The notes below the pieces were generated by a model. That model was given only the letters and a program-made list of their open reading frames with translations. It ran no database searches and was not told the origin of the DNA. This document shows positions 7,326-13,431 of a stretch of 21,774 nt of DNA, piece by piece (the stretch's first letter is position 1; each line of letters begins with the position of its first letter). This stretch comes from Thauera sp. (GTDB lineage Bacteria; Pseudomonadota; Gammaproteobacteria; Burkholderiales; Rhodocyclaceae), in the NCBI GenBank assembly GCA_003446655.1, contig DMCZ01000117.1, positions 40,244 through 62,017 on the forward strand. Reading direction: 5' to 3'. Position numbers and translations under genes: made by a program.

Positions 7326-7858
7326 TCATTGAACGCCCTGACCTGCAGTCATGGCCGCAGAGAGCCTTGTCCGGCGTTCTCACCACCTTCTTCTGGATGG
7401 TGTGGCTGGTATTGTGGCTACCGCTGGTCACGCTGGCCGGCTGGGTGTTTTTCGGCTGGCAGTTCAAGTTTCACATGTTCGATCTTGGTGGGGACGAGGG
7501 GTTCTTCGAACTGATCGGCGCCTATCTCGTGGTGATCGCCGCCATGGGCATCACCCTGCTTGCGTGGGCCAAGTACAACCACTTGCGCTTCCGCAACGTG
7601 GAGCGACGCAAGGCCTTTCCCGCCGTCACGCCTGCCATGCTGCAAGCGAGATTTGGACAAGAGGAGTCTTCTCTGCTCGCCTGGCAGGGACGGCGAATCA
7701 TGGTCGTCGAGCACGATCCGGAGGGGCGCATCATTTCCGTCCTGCCTCGGGATGAGCGCGATCTTCGTGAAGCGCGCGCTGACTCCGTACCTTCGGGTCG
7801 AGTGCGCAGCAGCCCCGTTCGCGACGCGGATGAAGAACAAGCCTGCGAGGCCGTCTGA
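7280..7858 (+). CDS. pgaD: PgaD/HmsS-like synthase partner protein
   Basis: A 192-residue inner-membrane protein. The N-terminal part IIERPDLQSWPQRALSG is typical of PgaD and is followed by two membrane helices (about 32-60 and 76-102). The soluble tail of about 90 residues is longer than in E. coli PgaD (137 residues in total). In E. coli, PgaD and PgaC together bind cyclic di-GMP and control polymer synthesis. Whether that control applies here is inferred. The start ATG 7280 is well supported by a purine-rich ribosome site (GAGAGGAAGGAAG, about 7258-7270) even though it lies 46 nt inside pgaC. The stop is only 5 nt from the end of the convergent crotonase gene, leaving no room for a terminator between them. 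Confidence 0.82.
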   Translation: MEKPGPRDTPERSPLIIERPDLQSWPQRALSGVLTTFFWMVWLVLWLPLVTLAGWVFFGWQFKFHMFDLGGDEGFFELIGAYLVVIAAMGITLLAWAKYNHLRFRNVERRKAFPAVTPAMLQARFGQEESSLLAWQGRRIMVVEHDPEGRIISVLPRDERDLREARADSVPSGRVRSSPVRDADEEQACEAV

Positions 7859-7863
7859 GCAGA

Positions 7864-8646
7864 CTAGCGCCCCGTGAACTGCGGCGTGCGCTTCTCCATA
7901 AATGCGGCCAGTCCTTCCCGGTAATCCTCGGTCGCGAGGAAATCGAAGGCCTGACGCCTTTCCTCTGCGCTGAGGGGCTCGCCGCGCATCAGCCGGCGCA
8001 CCCACTGCTTGTGCCAGCGCGCCACCAGCGGGGCGCCAGCGCGGATGCGCGTGGCGCAGGCGGCCGCCTCGTCGGCTACCTTTTCGTCGTCCACCACGCG
8101 CGAAAGCAGCCCCTTCTGTAGCGCCTCGCGCGCAGTGAGGATGCGCCCCTCGAGCAGGATCTCCAGCACCACCGCCGGACCCACCAGCGCGAGCAGACCG
8201 GCCATCTCGCCCGGGTACATCGAGAATCCGAGCCGGTTGATCGGTGCGCCGAAGCGGGCCGATTCGCCCGCGATGCGGATGTCGCAGCAGCCGGCGATCT
8301 CCAGGCCGCCGCCGATGCACGCGCCCCGGATGGCGGCGACCGTGGGAACTGCGCAGTCGCGGATCGCGTTAAGGGCGGTCGCGACCAGATCCTCGTGATA
8401 GTGCAGGGCGTCATCGACCGTGCTGCGCACGCGAACGAACTCTTCGATGTCGCCCCCCGCGGCGAAGGCCTCCTCGCCGGCGCCGCGCAGGATCACGCAG
8501 CGCACGCTGTCGTCGACGGCGATCTTTTCCATGGCGGCAGAGAGTCCGCGCCACATTGCGGCGTTGACCGCGTTCAGCTTGGCCGGATTGTGCAGGGTGA
8601 GTGTCGCGATACCGTTCTGGAGTTCGAGATCGATTCGTGTGTTCAT
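7864..8646 (-). CDS. Enoyl-CoA hydratase/isomerase (crotonase) family protein
   Basis: A 260-residue crotonase-fold protein. The two oxyanion-hole segments are visible (AFAAGGDIEEF and IRGACIGGGLEIAG). The first catalytic glutamate of enoyl-CoA hydratase is kept (Glu116 in GGGLE). The second is not: the canonical FGxPE position reads FGAPI, with Ile136 in place of Glu. The reaction may therefore differ from simple enoyl-CoA hydration (isomerase, decarboxylase or another acyl-CoA lyase). I chose ATG 8644-8646 (MNTRIDLELQ). An upstream ATG at 8682 would add 12 residues, but its codons TTT TAT TTA TCG AAA are unlike the rest of the genome and look like leader DNA. The gene is divergent from the DUF485-actP pair, with palindromic sites between them, which suggests shared control. 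Confidence 0.85.
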   Translation of the reverse strand: MNTRIDLELQNGIATLTLHNPAKLNAVNAAMWRGLSAAMEKIAVDDSVRCVILRGAGEEAFAAGGDIEEFVRVRSTVDDALHYHEDLVATALNAIRDCAVPTVAAIRGACIGGGLEIAGCCDIRIAGESARFGAPINRLGFSMYPGEMAGLLALVGPAVVLEILLEGRILTAREALQKGLLSRVVDDEKVADEAAACATRIRAGAPLVARWHKQWVRRLMRGEPLSAEERRQAFDFLATEDYREGLAAFMEKRTPQFTGR

Positions 8647-8677
8647 CGCATTCGGGATTTTCGATAAATAAAATTTT

Positions 8678-8697
8678 TCCATACGGACCTGTATGGA
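8678..8697. promoter_or_regulatory. Inverted repeat TCCATAC-N6-GTATGGA (possible operator)
   Basis: A perfect 7-bp inverted repeat spaced by GGACCT lies in the AT-rich gap between the divergent crotonase gene and the DUF485-actP genes. It is centred 22 nt from the centre of the next palindrome (8705-8720), about two helical turns. Half-sites contain ATGGA, which recurs in the following TTATGGAT. It is a likely binding site for a dimeric regulator. The regulator is not identified. Confidence 0.5.
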
Positions 8698-8704
8698 CTC
8701 TTAT

Positions 8705-8720
8705 GGATGATATATCATCC
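8705..8720. promoter_or_regulatory. 16-bp perfect palindrome GGATGATATATCATCC
   Basis: A perfect 16-bp palindrome in the divergent crotonase/actP promoter region. The core TGATATATCA is of the kind bound by GntR/FadR-family dimers, and a GntR/FCD gene lies 4 kb downstream. The preceding TTATGGAT (8701-8708) also occurs at 13194-13201 in the promoter region of the mutase operon. Operator function is inferred. Confidence 0.6.
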
Positions 8721-8802
8721 GCTCGCTCGACACGCCGCGTCAGACGGAACGGTCGATCAGAGGAGGGTGGAGGAGGAGCGTTCCAAGCGTTGCTTTTCCA
8801 CG

Positions 8803-8809
8803 AGGAGGG
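8803..8809 (+). promoter_or_regulatory. Strong ribosome binding site deciding a GTG start
   Basis: AGGAGGG at 8803-8809 sits 5 nt before GTG 8815, whereas the in-frame ATG at 8827 has no ribosome site at the right distance. This favours GTG 8815 as the start of the DUF485 gene. Confidence 0.7.
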
Positions 8810-8814
8810 AGAAA

Positions 8815-9135
8815 GTGTCTAGCTCGATGTATGCGCACATACGGCGCAATCCGCGTTTTGCGGAACTGGTGTCCAAACGGACTCGCTTTGCGGGCATCCT
8901 TGCGGCGATCGTTCTGATCGTCTTCTACGGCTTCGTGCTGCTCGTGGCGTTCGCGCCCGAAGTCATCGGGACGCGCCTGTTCGAGGGCAGCAACCTGACT
9001 TTCGGCATTCTGGCTGGCCTGCTGCAATTCATCTTCTTCTGGATCCTGACCCTTGTGTACGTGCGTCGCGCCAACGGCGAGTTCGACGACATCAACAAGG
9101 AACTCGTCAAGGCCGCATGGAAGGAGGAGAAGTGA
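8815..9135 (+). CDS. DUF485 membrane protein (YjcH-like, ActP partner)
   Basis: A 106-residue small membrane protein, read from GTG 8815 (or 102 residues from ATG 8827). The sequence matches the DUF485/YjcH pattern: YAHIRRNPRFAELVSKRTRF, a first helix (AGILAAIVLIVFYGFVLLVAF), a second helix (GILAGLLQFIFFWILTLVYV), then RRANGEFDDIN. In enterobacteria yjcH lies directly before the acetate permease gene actP, and the same order is found here. The stop TGA overlaps the actP ATG by one base (TGATG), so translation is coupled. The role is not established. Assistance to the symporter is inferred from this conserved pairing. Confidence 0.9.
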   Translation: MSSSMYAHIRRNPRFAELVSKRTRFAGILAAIVLIVFYGFVLLVAFAPEVIGTRLFEGSNLTFGILAGLLQFIFFWILTLVYVRRANGEFDDINKELVKAAWKEEK

Positions 9136-10814
9136 TGAACGCCCGTAAGCTTTCCCTCAGCGCAGCCGGCCTGCTCGCCCTGGCCGCCAGCCCGCTCGCG
9201 CTCGCCGCCGGCCCCGCGATGGATGCTGCCGAGAAGCAGCCGCTCAACCTTCACGCCATCGGCATGTTCTTCGTGTTCGTGCTGATGACCCTGGGTATCA
9301 CCTACTGGGCGGCCAGCCGCACCAAGTCGACCTCCGACTTCTATACGGCGGGTGGTGGTATCACCGGCTTCCAGAACGGCCTGGCGATCGCCGGTGACTA
9401 CATGTCGGCGGCCACGCTGCTCGGTCTTACCGCGATGATGTACGCGCAGGGTGTGGATGCGTATATCTACATGCTGTCCTTCTTCGTCGGCTGGCCGATC
9501 ATCCTGTTCCTGATGGCCGAACGCCTGCGCAACCTGGGCAAGTTCACCTTCGCCGACATCACCGCCTATCGCCTCGACCAGGGCAAGGTGCGCACGATGG
9601 CCGCGGTCAGCTCGCTCACCGTGGTGTGCTTCTACCTTGTCGCGCAGATGGTCGGTGCCGGTCAGCTCATCAAGCTGCTGTTCGGTCTCGACTACAACAT
9701 CGCGCTCGTCGTCGTCGGCGCGCTGATGATGGTGTACGTGACGTTTGGCGGCATGGTGGCGACCACCTGGGTGCAGATCATCAAGGCCTGCATGCTGCTG
9801 ATCGGCGGCACCGCGGTGGGTCTGCTCGCGTTCAGCCAGTTCGGCTTCTCGTTTGACGAGCTGACCACGCGTGCGATGGAGGTGCACAAGTTGGGTGACA
9901 AGCTGCTCAACCCTGGCAGTCTGCTCGCCGATCCGGTCACCGCGATCTCGCTCGGCCTCGGCCTGATGTTCGGTACCGCCGGCCTGCCGCACATCCTGAT
10001 GCGCTTCTTCACCGTGACCGACGCCAAGGAAGCGCGCAAGTCGGTGCTCTACGCCTCGGGCATCGTCGCCTACTTCTTCAACGTCATCGCCATCATGGGC
10101 CTGTGCGCGATCCTCATCGTCGGCCAGAACCCGGAGTTCTTCGAAGGTGGCGTTATCGGTGGCAAGGTCATTGGCGGCGGCAACATGATCGCCATGCACC
10201 TGGCGAACGCGGTCGGCGGCAACCTGCTGCTCGGCTTCCTGTCGGCGGTGGCGTTCGCGACCATCCTCGCGGTGGTGGCAGGCCTGGCGCTGGCCGGTGC
10301 CTCGGCGATCTCGCACGACATCTACTCGCGCGTCATCATGAAGGGCAAGGCCAACGAAGCCACCGAACTGCGTGTGTCGAAGTTCGCTACCATCGGCCTG
10401 GGTATCGTCGCCATCCTGCTCGGCATGGCTTTCGAGAAGATGAACATCGCGTTCATGGTCGCGCTTGCCTTCGGTGTGGCGGCCTCGGCCAACTTCCCGG
10501 TGCTGATCCTGTCGATGTACTGGAAAGGTCTGACCACCAAGGGCGCCCTCGTCGGCGGCTACTCCGGCCTGGTCAGCGCGGTGATCTTCGTGCTGCTGTC
10601 GAAGTCGGTGTGGGTGGACGTGCTGGGCAATGCCTCGGCGATCTTCCCCTACACCCAGCCGGCGCTGTTCTCGATGCCGATCGCCTTCTTCATGACCTGG
10701 CTGTTCTCGACGCTCGACAGCAGCAAGGCCGCTGCGGCCGAGAAGGAAGCCTTCGAGGACCAGTACGTGCGCGCCCAGACGGGTGTCGGTGCCGCGACCG
10801 CCGCATCGCACTGA
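9135..10814 (+). CDS. actP: Cation/acetate symporter ActP
   Basis: A 559-residue sodium:solute symporter with an N-terminal signal-like segment (cleavage around ALAAG) and about 13 membrane helices. Long stretches match E. coli ActP as I recall it, including the regions around TLGITYWA, FYTAGGGITGFQNGLAIA, GDYMSAATLLG, WPIILFLMAERLRNLGKF, TTWVQIIKA, GTAGLPHILMRFFTV and NIAFMVALAFG. Its role is secondary uptake of acetate and probably other short-chain acids such as propionate or glycolate, with a cation. The start ATG 9135 overlaps the DUF485 stop and has AAGGAGGAG at 9121-9129. The gene ends just before a rho-independent terminator, closing a two-gene operon. The location fits the downstream propionyl-CoA pathway. 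Confidence 0.95.
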   Translation: MNARKLSLSAAGLLALAASPLALAAGPAMDAAEKQPLNLHAIGMFFVFVLMTLGITYWAASRTKSTSDFYTAGGGITGFQNGLAIAGDYMSAATLLGLTAMMYAQGVDAYIYMLSFFVGWPIILFLMAERLRNLGKFTFADITAYRLDQGKVRTMAAVSSLTVVCFYLVAQMVGAGQLIKLLFGLDYNIALVVVGALMMVYVTFGGMVATTWVQIIKACMLLIGGTAVGLLAFSQFGFSFDELTTRAMEVHKLGDKLLNPGSLLADPVTAISLGLGLMFGTAGLPHILMRFFTVTDAKEARKSVLYASGIVAYFFNVIAIMGLCAILIVGQNPEFFEGGVIGGKVIGGGNMIAMHLANAVGGNLLLGFLSAVAFATILAVVAGLALAGASAISHDIYSRVIMKGKANEATELRVSKFATIGLGIVAILLGMAFEKMNIAFMVALAFGVAASANFPVLILSMYWKGLTTKGALVGGYSGLVSAVIFVLLSKSVWVDVLGNASAIFPYTQPALFSMPIAFFMTWLFSTLDSSKAAAAEKEAFEDQYVRAQTGVGAATAASH

Positions 10815-10853
10815 TTGATCCCGGCGGCCCGCCGAGCCGCGTTGCATCCCCGA

Positions 10854-10887
10854 CCCGCCCCGCGCACCCTGCGCCGGGCGGGTTTTT
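10854..10887 (+). terminator. Rho-independent terminator after actP
   Basis: Arms CCCGCCC plus GCGC (10854-10865) and GCGC plus GGGCGGG (10871-10882) form a GC-rich stem with one unpaired C on each side and a short loop, followed by TTTTT (10883-10887). It lies 40 nt past the actP stop and separates actP from the next gene. Confidence 0.85.
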
Positions 10888-10993
10888 CGTTCCCCGGCCG
10901 CGGTGCCAGATGGCTGCAGGGTGGCGGTGATAGACTCGCTGCATCGATTCTGGTTTTGCCTTCCGGCGGGACCTTCATCCCAAAGGAGTCGTC

Positions 10994-12328
10994 GTGCCTG
11001 TCAACGAACTGCTCGTCATCGCGCTGCTGATCGCAGCCAGCGCCTTTTTCTCGATGTCCGAGATCTCGCTTGCGGCCTCGCGCAAGATCAAGCTGCGTCT
11101 GATGGCCGAAGGGGGGCACGTCAACGCGCAGCGCGTGCTCGCGCTCCAGGACAACCCGGGCAACTTCTTCACCGTGGTGCAGATCGGACTGAACGCGGTC
11201 GCCATCCTCGGCGGCGTGGTCGGGGAGCAGGCGCTGTCGCCCTACGTCGCCGAGCTCCTGCGCACCTTCTATGAAGGCCCGATGCTCGGCACCGTCGCAT
11301 TCGTGGTCGCCTTCGTCTTCGTCACTTCGCTGTTCGTACTCTTTGCCGACCTGATGCCCAAGCGCCTGGCCATGGTGCAGCCCGAGCGCATCGCCGTGGC
11401 CGTGGTGCAGCCGATGCAGGCGTGCATGTGGCTCTTCGCGCCGCTGGTGTGGATCTTCAACGGCGCGGCCAACCTCATCTTCCGCTGGCTGAAGCTGCCG
11501 AGCGCGCGCATCGAGGACATCACCGCCGACGACATCATGGCCATGGCCGATGCCGGTGCGCAGGCGGGCGCCCTGCTGCGCCAGGAGCAGCATCTGATCA
11601 GCAACGTGTTCGAACTTGACTCACGCATCGTGCCCTCGGCGATGACCTCGCGCGAGAGCATCGTCTTCCTCACCCTGTCCGAGTCCGAGGAGAGCATCCG
11701 GCGCAAGATCGCTGCCCACCCGCACGGCAAGTTCCCGGTGTGCGAGGACGGCATCGACAGCGTCATCGGATACGTCGACGCCAAGGACATCCTGCCGCGC
11801 ATCGTGCAGGGTCAGGATCTGTCGCTGCGCACCCAGCCGATCGTGCGTAAGGTGCTGATGCTGCCCGACACGCTGACACTGTTCGAGGCGCTCGAACGCT
11901 TCCGGGATGCGAAGGAGGACTTCGCGCTCATCCTCAACGAATACGCGCTGGTGGTCGGCCTGCTGTCCTTGCAGGACGTGATGAATACCGTGATGGGCGA
12001 TCTCGTCAGCCCCTTCCAGGAGGAGCTCATCGTGCGCCGCGACGACAACTCGTGGCTGATCGATGGTGCAACGCCGATCGAGGACGTCATGCAGGCCCTC
12101 GACATCGAGGTCTTCGAAGGCTTTCAGAACTACGAGACGGTGGCCGGCTTCCTGATGTATCGACTGCGCAAGGTGCCCAGGCGTACCGACTTCGTGACCT
12201 ACGCCGGCTACAAGTTCGAGGTGGTCGACATCGACAGCTATCGCATCGACCAGGTCCTGGTGACGCGCGAGCCGATGGCTGGCGAGGCCGCAGCCGCACG
12301 CCCGGAGGCTGCGGCTGAAAATCGCTGA
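10994..12328 (+). CDS. paeA: CNNM/CBS/CorC-domain membrane protein (PaeA/YtfL family)
   Basis: A 444-residue protein starting at GTG 10994, 5 nt after AAAGGAG. Domains in order: CNNM (DUF21) transmembrane domain (about 1-190, with SAFFSMSEISLAASRKIKL, VVQIGLNAVAILGG and LFADLMPKR), a CBS pair (about 205-335, VPSAMTSRE through ALVVGLLSLQDVMNTVMGD) and a C-terminal CorC/HlyC transporter-associated domain (about 345-430, DDNSWLIDGATPIEDVM). It aligns throughout with E. coli YtfL, renamed PaeA for its role in putrescine/cadaverine efflux. Other relatives handle magnesium or cobalt. The precise substrate here is inferred from similarity only. The gene appears monocistronic, with a terminator before it and a convergent gene after it. 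In the 105-nt gap to that gene I see only weak inverted repeats without a T run. Confidence 0.88.
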   Translation: MPVNELLVIALLIAASAFFSMSEISLAASRKIKLRLMAEGGHVNAQRVLALQDNPGNFFTVVQIGLNAVAILGGVVGEQALSPYVAELLRTFYEGPMLGTVAFVVAFVFVTSLFVLFADLMPKRLAMVQPERIAVAVVQPMQACMWLFAPLVWIFNGAANLIFRWLKLPSARIEDITADDIMAMADAGAQAGALLRQEQHLISNVFELDSRIVPSAMTSRESIVFLTLSESEESIRRKIAAHPHGKFPVCEDGIDSVIGYVDAKDILPRIVQGQDLSLRTQPIVRKVLMLPDTLTLFEALERFRDAKEDFALILNEYALVVGLLSLQDVMNTVMGDLVSPFQEELIVRRDDNSWLIDGATPIEDVMQALDIEVFEGFQNYETVAGFLMYRLRKVPRRTDFVTYAGYKFEVVDIDSYRIDQVLVTREPMAGEAAAARPEAAAENR

Positions 12329-12433
12329 AGCCCTCTGGCGTCAACAGCGCTGCCAGCGCACAGGAAGCGTGCAGGTTCGGCAGGGCGCAGGTCGCGTGAC
12401 CCTGGCTGCGCAGCCGCGCCTGCCGAGCTGGGG

Positions 12434-13108
12434 TCAGGCTGCCGTGCCGCTCTTGGTTGCGGCGATGCGGGCGAGGGCGGCGCGCCCGCTCAGGATATGC
12501 GCGCGCATCAGCTCTTCGGCGCGTTGGCCGTCGCCTGCGAGGAGGGCCTGCAGGATCTCGCGGTGTTCGGAGAGGGATTGCTCAAGCCGCCCCTCCGAGA
12601 ACAGCGAGTGGTGGCGCGACAGCTTGATGACCTTGCGCAGGTCCTCGATCACGTGCAGCAGCCAGCGGTTGTCGGCGATTTCCTGAAGGGCGAGGTGGAA
12701 GGCCTGGTTGGCTTCGAAGAAGCCGTCGATGTCGGCCGCTGCAGCGGCGTTCTCCAGGTCGGCGTGGATCGCGCGCAGCCGCTCGAGGTCGGCCGTGTTC
12801 GCCTTTGCGGCCGAGCTGCGCGCGCATTCTCCTTCGAGCATGGACATCACCGAGAACACCTCATCGAGATCGCGCTCGGAGATCTCGGTCACGTAGCAGC
12901 CACGGCGCGGCTTCAGGGTCACGAGCCCTTCCGAGGCAAGCACCTTGAGAGCCTCGCGCAAGGGCGTGCGCGAGATGCCGTAATGCTCGGCCAGCGCCTG
13001 CTCGTCCACCCAGGTGCCGGGTGGAAGTTCGTGCGAGAAGATGCGCTGACGCAGTCGCTCTGCCACTTCCTGGTACAGCGCGATGGGGGCGATACGGGTC
13101 GCGTTCAT
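12434..13108 (-). CDS. GntR-family transcriptional regulator (FCD domain)
   Basis: A 224-residue regulator. Residues about 8-75 form the GntR winged helix-turn-helix (LYQEVAERLRQRI, then DEQALAEHYGISRTPLREAL, then EGLVTLKPRRGCYV). Residues about 80-215 form the all-helical FCD ligand domain, with the Asp/His-rich positions expected for metal or acid binding (HHSLFSEGRLEQSLSEHREIL). The gene is divergent from the mutase operon, and a palindrome lies within the predicted mutase promoter, so it probably represses that operon in response to a propionate-pathway intermediate. The ligand is inferred. I chose ATG 13106-13108 (MNATRIAP). An upstream ATG at 13141 would add 11 Pro/His-rich residues and neither has a ribosome site. 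Confidence 0.9.
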   Translation of the reverse strand: MNATRIAPIALYQEVAERLRQRIFSHELPPGTWVDEQALAEHYGISRTPLREALKVLASEGLVTLKPRRGCYVTEISERDLDEVFSVMSMLEGECARSSAAKANTADLERLRAIHADLENAAAAADIDGFFEANQAFHLALQEIADNRWLLHVIEDLRKVIKLSRHHSLFSEGRLEQSLSEHREILQALLAGDGQRAEELMRAHILSGRAALARIAATKSGTAA

Positions 13109-13181
13109 GTGGGGGTTCGGGTGTGCAGGCGGAAGATGCATGGCGTAGCGCTGGGCGACGTGGATCGGGCGCCTCGAGCCA

Positions 13182-13211
13182 TTGCGTTCATAATTATGGA
13201 TAAAGTATTAT
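13182..13211 (+). promoter_or_regulatory. Predicted sigma70 promoter of the mcm-meaB-pccBA operon
   Basis: TTGCGT at 13182-13187 and TATTAT at 13206-13211 are separated by 18 nt, a good -35/-10 match. Transcription would start near 13218 and give a leader of about 215 nt before the mutase start. Confidence 0.55.
13189..13198. promoter_or_regulatory. Palindrome CATAATTATG between -35 and -10 (probable GntR operator)
   Basis: A perfect 10-bp palindrome lies inside the spacer of the predicted mutase promoter. Binding here would block RNA polymerase. The nearest candidate protein is the divergent GntR/FCD regulator. The overlapping TTATGGAT (13194-13201) is shared with the actP/crotonase control region at 8701-8708. 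Confidence 0.5.
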
Positions 13212-13258
13212 TTTACCTCCAAGCAAGTCAACTTCCGCGCGCGACGCGTCATGGGAGG

Positions 13259-13350
13259 CGCCGGACCGCGTCCGGCGAAAGAAGAGGGGGCGCGTCGTGT
13301 TCTGGAGCGTCGACGGCCGTCCGTAGCGTCTGCTGCGGACGGCACCGTCG
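13259..13350 (+). other. Structured mRNA leader of the mutase gene (two strong hairpins)
   Basis: Hairpin 1 (13259-13277) has a perfect 8-bp stem CGCCGGAC / GTCCGGCG with a CGC loop. Hairpin 2 (13311-13350) pairs CGACG plus GCCGTCCG with CGGACGGC plus CGTCG, 13 bp with a 2-nt bulge and a 12-nt loop. A weaker AGGG/CCCT pairing follows near 13361-13375. There is no T run, so these are not plain terminators. They may stabilise the mRNA or bind a ligand or protein. Confidence 0.45.
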
Positions 13351-13431
13351 CCGCTGCAAAAGGGTTGGCGGCCCTGAGCATTTGATTCCGTGCCCGCAGT
13401 CGATGGGACTGCAGATTCCAAGAGGTTTTTC

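Larger units (their letters stand above)
13109..13431. other. 323-nt divergent regulatory region between gntR and mcm
   Basis: The gap holds a short AT-rich promoter/operator segment (13182-13215), then a GC-rich leader of about 215 nt with two strong hairpins, then AAGAGG (13420-13425), the ribosome site of the mutase gene. No coding sequence is convincing here, and I see no cobalamin riboswitch consensus although the downstream enzyme needs B12. Confidence 0.6.

Noticed and set aside
8925..10847. A 640-codon - strand open frame across actP
   Set aside because: His/Gln/Asp/Arg-rich shadow of a membrane protein gene with no recognisable fold.
13109..13431. Cobalamin riboswitch before the B12-dependent mutase
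   Set aside because: I looked for the conserved cobalamin-box features and did not find them, only unrelated hairpins.
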